Positions 58,594 through 64,000 of a DNA stretch of 64,000 bases are shown here, in pieces; positions within the stretch are counted from its first letter, which is position 1, and the number at the start of each line of letters is the position of its first letter. The DNA comes from Utricularia gibba (lineage: Eukaryota > Streptophyta > Magnoliopsida > Lamiales > Lentibulariaceae): contig CM007990.1 in assembly GCA_002189035.1 (NCBI GenBank), positions 3,224,001-3,288,000 on the forward strand, written 5' to 3'. The notes beneath the pieces are model-generated. The model saw nothing but the letters and a program-made list of their open reading frames with translations. It was not told where the DNA came from and searched no databases. A program made the position numbers and the translations under genes.

Positions 58594-59890
58594 TTGAGGG
58601 AACCGCAAAAAAAAAAAAAAAATCAAGGAAGTGGTCAAGTTGAGGAAAATCCTTACCATAACCAGCCAAATCTGAAAAAGGCCAAAGAGGAGAAGACATT
58701 GAACGAACTAGATGCTGCTGATCACACTTACAAGGGATTATGTATCAATTTTTCAGATGATGCAGCTAGTGAACTTAAACCGGCCATGATTAATTTTTTG
58801 TCAAAGTTCTATAAGAAGGCTGGAGAAAATCCACATGAGCACTTGGATAATATTATAGCAGTTTGCATATCATTTAAAAGTGCTAGAGCGATGGAAGAAA
58901 CAATTTGCTTGAGGGCATTTCAATTTACTTTGGAAGGAAGAGCAAGGATGTGGTTTAATTCCTTGAAGCCGAAAAGCATATCAGATTGGGCTGGCATGAA
59001 AAAAGCATTCTTGAGCAAATATTTTCCTGCCTCTAAAGCTGAAGAAATTAGAAAAAAAATCAGTGACATTGAGCAAATGAATGGGGAGTCACTTTCATGA
59101 GTATTGGGAGAGGTTTAATCAATTGCTTGGATCTTGTCCTCACCATGGTTTTCAATCTTCTTCCTTGGTCAAATATTTTTATGATGGATTAATGTACACT
59201 GATAGATCCATGGTTGATTCAGCAGCAGGGGGATTCTTGAGAAAAAGAAAACACCAACTGAAGCTCTTTCCTTGCTTGAGGAGTTGGCTGAGCATTCTAG
59301 GCATATTATCAAAAAGCAAGCCTCTAACAGGAGAGTATATGAGGTGGAGAGTAAGCCCAGGGTTTTAGAGATTGAACTCACGAGAAATGTTGCTGCTATG
59401 TCAGAAATGATGAAGGAGCTAATTCTAGACCTGCCGTGCAAAAACTGTCACAGAACAGGGCATATTGCGGAAAAGTGCCTAGATTTATTTGAAGAAGACC
59501 ATGCCAAGGCTATGGGATATTTGAAGCCCCAGCAGAGGAAGAAATATGATCAATATTCAAATACTTACTATCCAAGTTGGAGGGATCATCCAAATTTTCG
59601 TTGAAGCAACAACGGAAATTCTTATAAAGGAGAGAGCTCAACAATGGGGCAGCAAAATTTTTAGGAGCAAAGATCATATCAGGCACCTCTATTTCAAAGA
59701 CAAAACCAGCAAAACTAGCAAAACCAGCAAAACCAACAGCAATTTCAAGGCTCAAATGAAGGCAACCCTGGAGGGAGTGCTGGAAATTCTTTGGAAGAAA
59801 TGATGAAAATATTCATGGTGCAATCAACAAGAATTGAAGATGAAAATAGAAAATCTATCAAGAATTTAGAGACAATTTCGAGCAGAATGC
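58594..59890 (+). pseudogene. Athila-type gag with frameshifts
   Basis: 58594-59100 carries the Retrotrans_gag domain: NFLSKFYKKAGENPHEHLDN, FQFTLEGRARMWFNSLKP, AFLSKYFPASKAEEIRKKIS. The frame shifts near 59090 (YWERFNQLLGSCPHHGFQ) and again near 59250. 59272-59604 has the zinc knuckle CKNCHRTGHIAEKC and DQYSNTYYPSWRDHPNFR, typical for this group. Decayed text continues to 59890. Gag forms the particle. Confidence 0.9.
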
Positions 59891-59902
59891 TCAATGCCAA
59901 CT

Positions 59903-60060
59903 AGTTCATTGTTTTGTTGATTGGTCCATAATCCCTTTAGAAATTCTTGATTCTTTTATACTCTTAATCTCATAATTGTTCTAGGTGAAATTACCTTAGA
60001 ATTAGTGATCTTCTTTCCTTCATCTTTATTATTTTTAACTCTACCATCCATGATCACATC
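59903..60060 (-). pseudogene. Second copy of the gypsy polyprotein tail
   Basis: GTTTTGTTGATTGGTCCATA at about 59911 matches GTTTTGTTGATTGATCCATA at about 50814. In reverse it encodes the decayed tail also seen at 50689-50994. It implies a second chromovirus-like copy to the right that was cut by the Athila-type element or by a rearrangement. Confidence 0.6.
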
Positions 60061-62754
60061 AAAAAGCAACTTGTTTTTTGTTAGCTTGCAAGGTTATCTA
60101 GATCGTGTTCAACAATCACATAGCTTAAACACATGTCGGCATTCAAACAAAATTTAGTTGAGCGTATCTAGGCAAATTTTAGATGACATGTTTTATGATG
60201 AAGTATGTTAGTATTTTCAATTCATGTATCACGTTTTTTGTTATTTCATTTGATATTGTTAAAAAAAGAATAGTTTCCATAAATTCTATAGAAGAAAAAA
60301 AAAGTCATTTATTGGATTTTCCGAAATTTAATAAAACTAACATGAGTTTCCCAGTTTTTGGAGATTGATAAAGATGCCCGAATACACTTACAACATTTCC
60401 TAACACATTATACCACCTCTTCTTTTTTCACTTGGCAGCAATGATGAGTCTCTACTTTCCTTCAGTTTCATGATTCTTACGCTTTACTTTAGATTCATCC
60501 TCAACAACCTTCACTTTCTTCGATTATGCTTCGTCCAAATGTTTGTCCCGATTCCTTGAAGCAAGTAGTGTTCTTTTCAAATTCCCCAGCTTTAAGTACT
60601 ATGAAGTTCCATTTCAACAACAAACTTTAAAAAAAATGGTTCTGCGCTTTAACTACTTCACAGCATACTTCACAGTATTTCAACAACATCGCTTTCATTT
60701 CATTTGCATCAAGTATATATATATATATGTATATATATATTTGTCTTTTCCTTGAGTTTTGTTGAGAACAGCAAGCATATTTGTAGAGGATATGCAGATG
60801 TCAGAAATACATAAATATACGATGGTCAAAATTAGATAAGATTTGCAAGATTCATTATTTAGATTTAGATTTGCTTGTATCTATAAAAACTGATCAAACT
60901 TAAACGTAGAACAAAACTTTTTGATTTTGGAAACTCTTCTTTGATGCACAAGGCTATGGAAGAGGCATCAAGAAGGCCTTTGCTAATGCCTACGAAACAA
61001 CTTCTGGAAATTAGTTTTCACGTCCCTTCCAACTCATATTTTGATGGAAATTGCTTAGTATGCTGTGAAGTAGTAAAGAAGCAGAGGAGAAGATGGAAGG
61101 CAAACTATAGAAATATGGTTTTTGTATTTGCTGTTTTTCACAACAACATTGAGCAGGCCTTACACGACATGTAAATAGGAGATAAACTAGCCGTTAGTTC
61201 AGTGCCGTTGGTGCTATTTTGTCTAGATATGAGACTTTCAGTCTTGGGCTTGGGTCGTCATTGTTTTTTCTGAGGCTGGGCTGGAGACTCTTGAAATGTG
61301 TCGGGTCCAACATAATCATACAGAACCTATCTGCGTGTTTCTTCTCCTCACTTTGCGATTCCTTCTTCGAACACGGCTTCTTGAGATCTTCATGTTCCTT
61401 CTTCTCGGGTTGTTGATCCTTGAACCCCACGACAGTCTCTATTGCATCCTCACATGCGTGACTTTATCGAGCATTCTAAATGAAAATGTACAAAAATATG
61501 AAAAAATAAGTGAATGGATTAAGATTTTAAATATTTAATTAAATAAAAATGTTTCTTATTAAAATTAATAATTAAAAATATTAAAATAGTAATAATAATA
61601 ATAATTGTATGCTGCAAATTCTCGGAAAACATTTAACTTAACCATTCATTAAATTATAATTGAATCGTACTTCATTTTTTTTATATTTTAAACGTTAAAT
61701 GTTATCATTTTGATAAATGGTTTATAATTCAAAATGATATAAATTCGATGAAATCATGGTTTTTAAAATACAAATGTTTATAAACGAAGTTCATTGTAAA
61801 ACAGAAAGATTAAGGATTTGGGAACTAAGAAATAAAATATTCCCCAGAGTTGTGTCACGGTTGGACCAAATCATATTATAAGTTATTTTTGTCAAAATTG
61901 CGGGACATTTTTCCTAAAATTCAACTGCCCTTTTTTTTTTCTGAGTGACCATCGCCGAAAATCATGACAAATTAAGCTTCCGATAATGAGTTGAACATCT
62001 GAAAGATAATTCAAAATATAGAGGAAATATTTGATTTTCTTTTTTCTTTTTCATTTTCTGAAAAAATATATACTTTAAAGGTTGGGTTCTTTGTTTTTTA
62101 ATTTCAAATACATGAATAATATTATTTGCCCTAAATTTCGTTAGTCAAATGAGATTAGATTTTTTTTCATTTATTTTTAATACATCTATCAAATTATAAT
62201 ATTATGTTAATATTACATTGTCTCTCTCTTGTAATTGATAATCTGTTGATTTTGCATGATACCATTTAATAAGGACAGCTAATATCCATTAAATGCTCAT
62301 CTTAGTTCAATTTTATTGGGGTTCTTGAAAGTTTGCATTCAGGTTTCTTCTCCCCTTCGTGTGAGTGGATCTATGGAATTTGGAAGATATTTTTTATGGG
62401 GTCAAATGCAATGAAAGAGTGTTTTTGACTTTTTGATGAATCATAGAGAACTGGAAAAAGATGTTTTTTTTTTATAATCACAACCAACCTATGGTGCAAA
62501 TACTATTATGGATTGGGTTTTGCATTGGTTTTGGATAAAAAAAAATGTAGCATGTTCTTCTATAATATGTTGCACGTTAAAAGATTATTAAAATGTGTGT
62601 CTTTTACCCATAATTTTTTATGGATTATTGTTATTTTTTATCTAGGATTATGTGGTCTTTGTATTGTGCTATCATTAAGGGAGTCTTCTGTTCTTTGTAT
62701 GCATGTTTTTAAAGATTTTCCTAATGACTTCTGTTACTCCTATCAAAATAATGG
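60061..62754. other. AT-rich DNA with a TA microsatellite, no gene recognised
   Basis: A TATATATATGTATATATATAT run lies at about 60714-60741. Short open frames (60941-61174, 61194-61430) match no family I know. 62220-62750 could be the 5' region of the MULE that follows; no clear terminal inverted repeat was found. Confidence 0.5.
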
Positions 62755-64000
62755 GTGTCGGTTGTCTTCGTCAATCTTATTATTGATTTCCTAGTTGATG
62801 CATTTGTAGATATGGATACTCACATGAAGGATGAAAGCGACTTCGAATTAGACTACGGGAGTGAGGAGGAAGACTATGAAATTCTCGATGATCAATTCCC
62901 CATTGAGAATGATGATTATGGACTATCTTTGCAATTTCCCGTATTCAAAGGAGTACAATCAGAAGCTCCTAACAATGATACAAGTGAAGTCCTTTAAACA
63001 TTGTTAAAATGGAAAGCGATAGTGTTTGAATACAAGAACTTATATTATTATTGTTTTTAGTATTTAAATTGTGTTTTATTTATAGGGAAGGGATAATCTT
63101 TAAATTAAAAGTTGAGGCTAAAGACACACTTGAAGAATATTGTGTTTGGGAAGAAATCCAATTTTGGTTCGAGAAGAATGATAAGCATCGTTTGATTGCT
63201 CATTGTAAAGGTAATGAAGGGGTAACATACCCGTGGAAGGTGTATGTGAAGATAACACCGATGACGGTTTGGAGTGTTTGTGAAGTCACTCCATATCGAG
63301 ACCATTGCCGGCCACATGTGAACAACAAATCAGTGAATGCACATTGGTTTGGGAATATGTATATGGATAGGCTTATTGATCGTCCGTTGATAAAGGTTGT
63401 AGATCTACTTACGGATATAAAACGTGATTGGCATGTGAAGATGTCTCCTCAAAAGGTGAGGAGAGTGAAAGAAAATGAAAGAAAGATGGCAACGAAAAGT
63501 ATGAAGAATGATTTTGAGCAACTTCGAAGTTATTGTGAACAATATTGGGTATCGAATGAAGGTGCTATCGTGGCAATACTGGAGGTAGATGATGGTAAAG
63601 ATGAGAAAAGCAAAATATGCGAAAGAGTTTATTCTTGTCTTAAGTTATGCATTTTTGAAGCATTTTTCTAATATATTAGTGGATTTTTTTTTAATTTTGT
63701 AGTATTTTTTCTTACATATTTTTGGTTGCTTTATTGTTGAATATTGTATATTAGAAGTGTATATTATTTATTATGTAATGATAAGTTAGCATTTAATTAT
63801 AGTTGGTTTATTGAATTATGTGATAATATTTGGTTTTTTTTAGTATTTTTTTGTTTTATATGTTAATTATAGGCTTGTAAAGATGGATTCCATATATATG
63901 GCTATAATGTGATCGGAGTTGATGGTATGCATATATTGAGTAAATTGAATGGGAAAATGCTAGTGGCTATGGCCTCAGATCTGAATAATTGAGTTTTCCC
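62755..64000 (+). pseudogene. Mutator-like (MULE) transposase, N-terminal half, runs off the window
   Basis: 62815-62997 is an acidic leader (MDTHMKDESDFELDYGSEEE). 63051-63671 holds the MuDR DNA-binding domain: VWEEIQFWFEKNDKHRLIAH, CKGNEGVTYPWKVYVKITPM, HCRPHVNNKSVNAHWF, then DIKRDWHVKMSPQKVRRVKE and ERVYSCL. The frame stops. About 200 AT-rich bases later, after TTAATTATAG, text resumes at 63873 with ACKDGFHIYGYNVIGVDGMH (first catalytic Asp) and LVAMASDLNN-stop-VFP. The gap could be an intron with a decayed donor or an insertion. Normally this enzyme binds the element's ends and moves it; the in-frame stop suggests it is dead. Confidence 0.8.

Larger units (their letters stand above)
57077..59902 (+). 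mobile_element. Athila-type Ty3/gypsy element, 5' LTR to gag only
   Basis: 5' LTR copy F (57077-58478), PBS (58480-58500) and gag (58594-59890) in plus orientation. The match to gypsy stops at about 59902, where a piece of another gypsy tail in the opposite orientation begins. No pol or 3' LTR is present, so the element is truncated. It gives the family identity of copies A-E. Confidence 0.88.

Overview
This window reads as nuclear DNA of a flowering plant, most likely a eudicot. The long stretches between genes are AT-rich. Two intact host genes belong to plant families: a myosin-binding protein with a GTD-binding domain, and an organelle-targeted mTERF protein. The rest is dominated by decayed, nested LTR retrotransposons of plant lineages. 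There is no bacterial-style operon, CRISPR array or rRNA locus, and I recognised no tRNA gene. I cannot name the species.

Layout. 1-1030: edge of a minus-strand Tat-type Ty3/gypsy element (gag, primer-binding site, LTR). 1031-3545: AT-rich, no gene seen. 3551-9570: complete but frameshifted Ty1/copia element (minus) with matching 195-bp LTRs and a CAACA target duplication; a solo Athila-type LTR (8001-9368) sits inside its primer-binding site. 9636-11093: solo LTR of a second family. 12038-17452: second complete copia element (minus, TAAAG duplication), inserted in what looks like a broken host gene. 17700-25500: gene-poor DNA with a possible MITE, a possible TRIM element and a small GC-rich open frame.

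25521-27344 (minus) is the myosin-binding protein gene. Its last two exons are short and lie outside the long open frame, and its first coding intron probably has a GC-AG boundary. 29701-30672 (minus) is an intronless mTERF-family gene. These are the only two confident host genes.

31297-60060 is a nest of retrotransposons: a truncated solo LTR, a Tat-type gypsy element (plus) with gag, protease, reverse transcriptase, RNase H and integrase remnants, an antisense coiled-coil ORF flanked by direct repeats, a hAT transposase relic, another solo LTR, and a minus-strand chromovirus-like gypsy element broken by three separate LTR insertions. An Athila-type element follows, with 5' LTR, PBS and gag. 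Six copies of the Athila-type LTR occur in the window, and five of them sit inside other repeats. 62755-64000 is the start of a Mutator-like transposase running off the edge.

I found no convincing new biological system. The most useful points are the nested insertion history, which target duplications support; the solo LTR inside a copia PBS; the corrected three-exon myosin-binding protein model; and the antisense ORF next to the Tat element. All boundaries and alignments here were made by eye.
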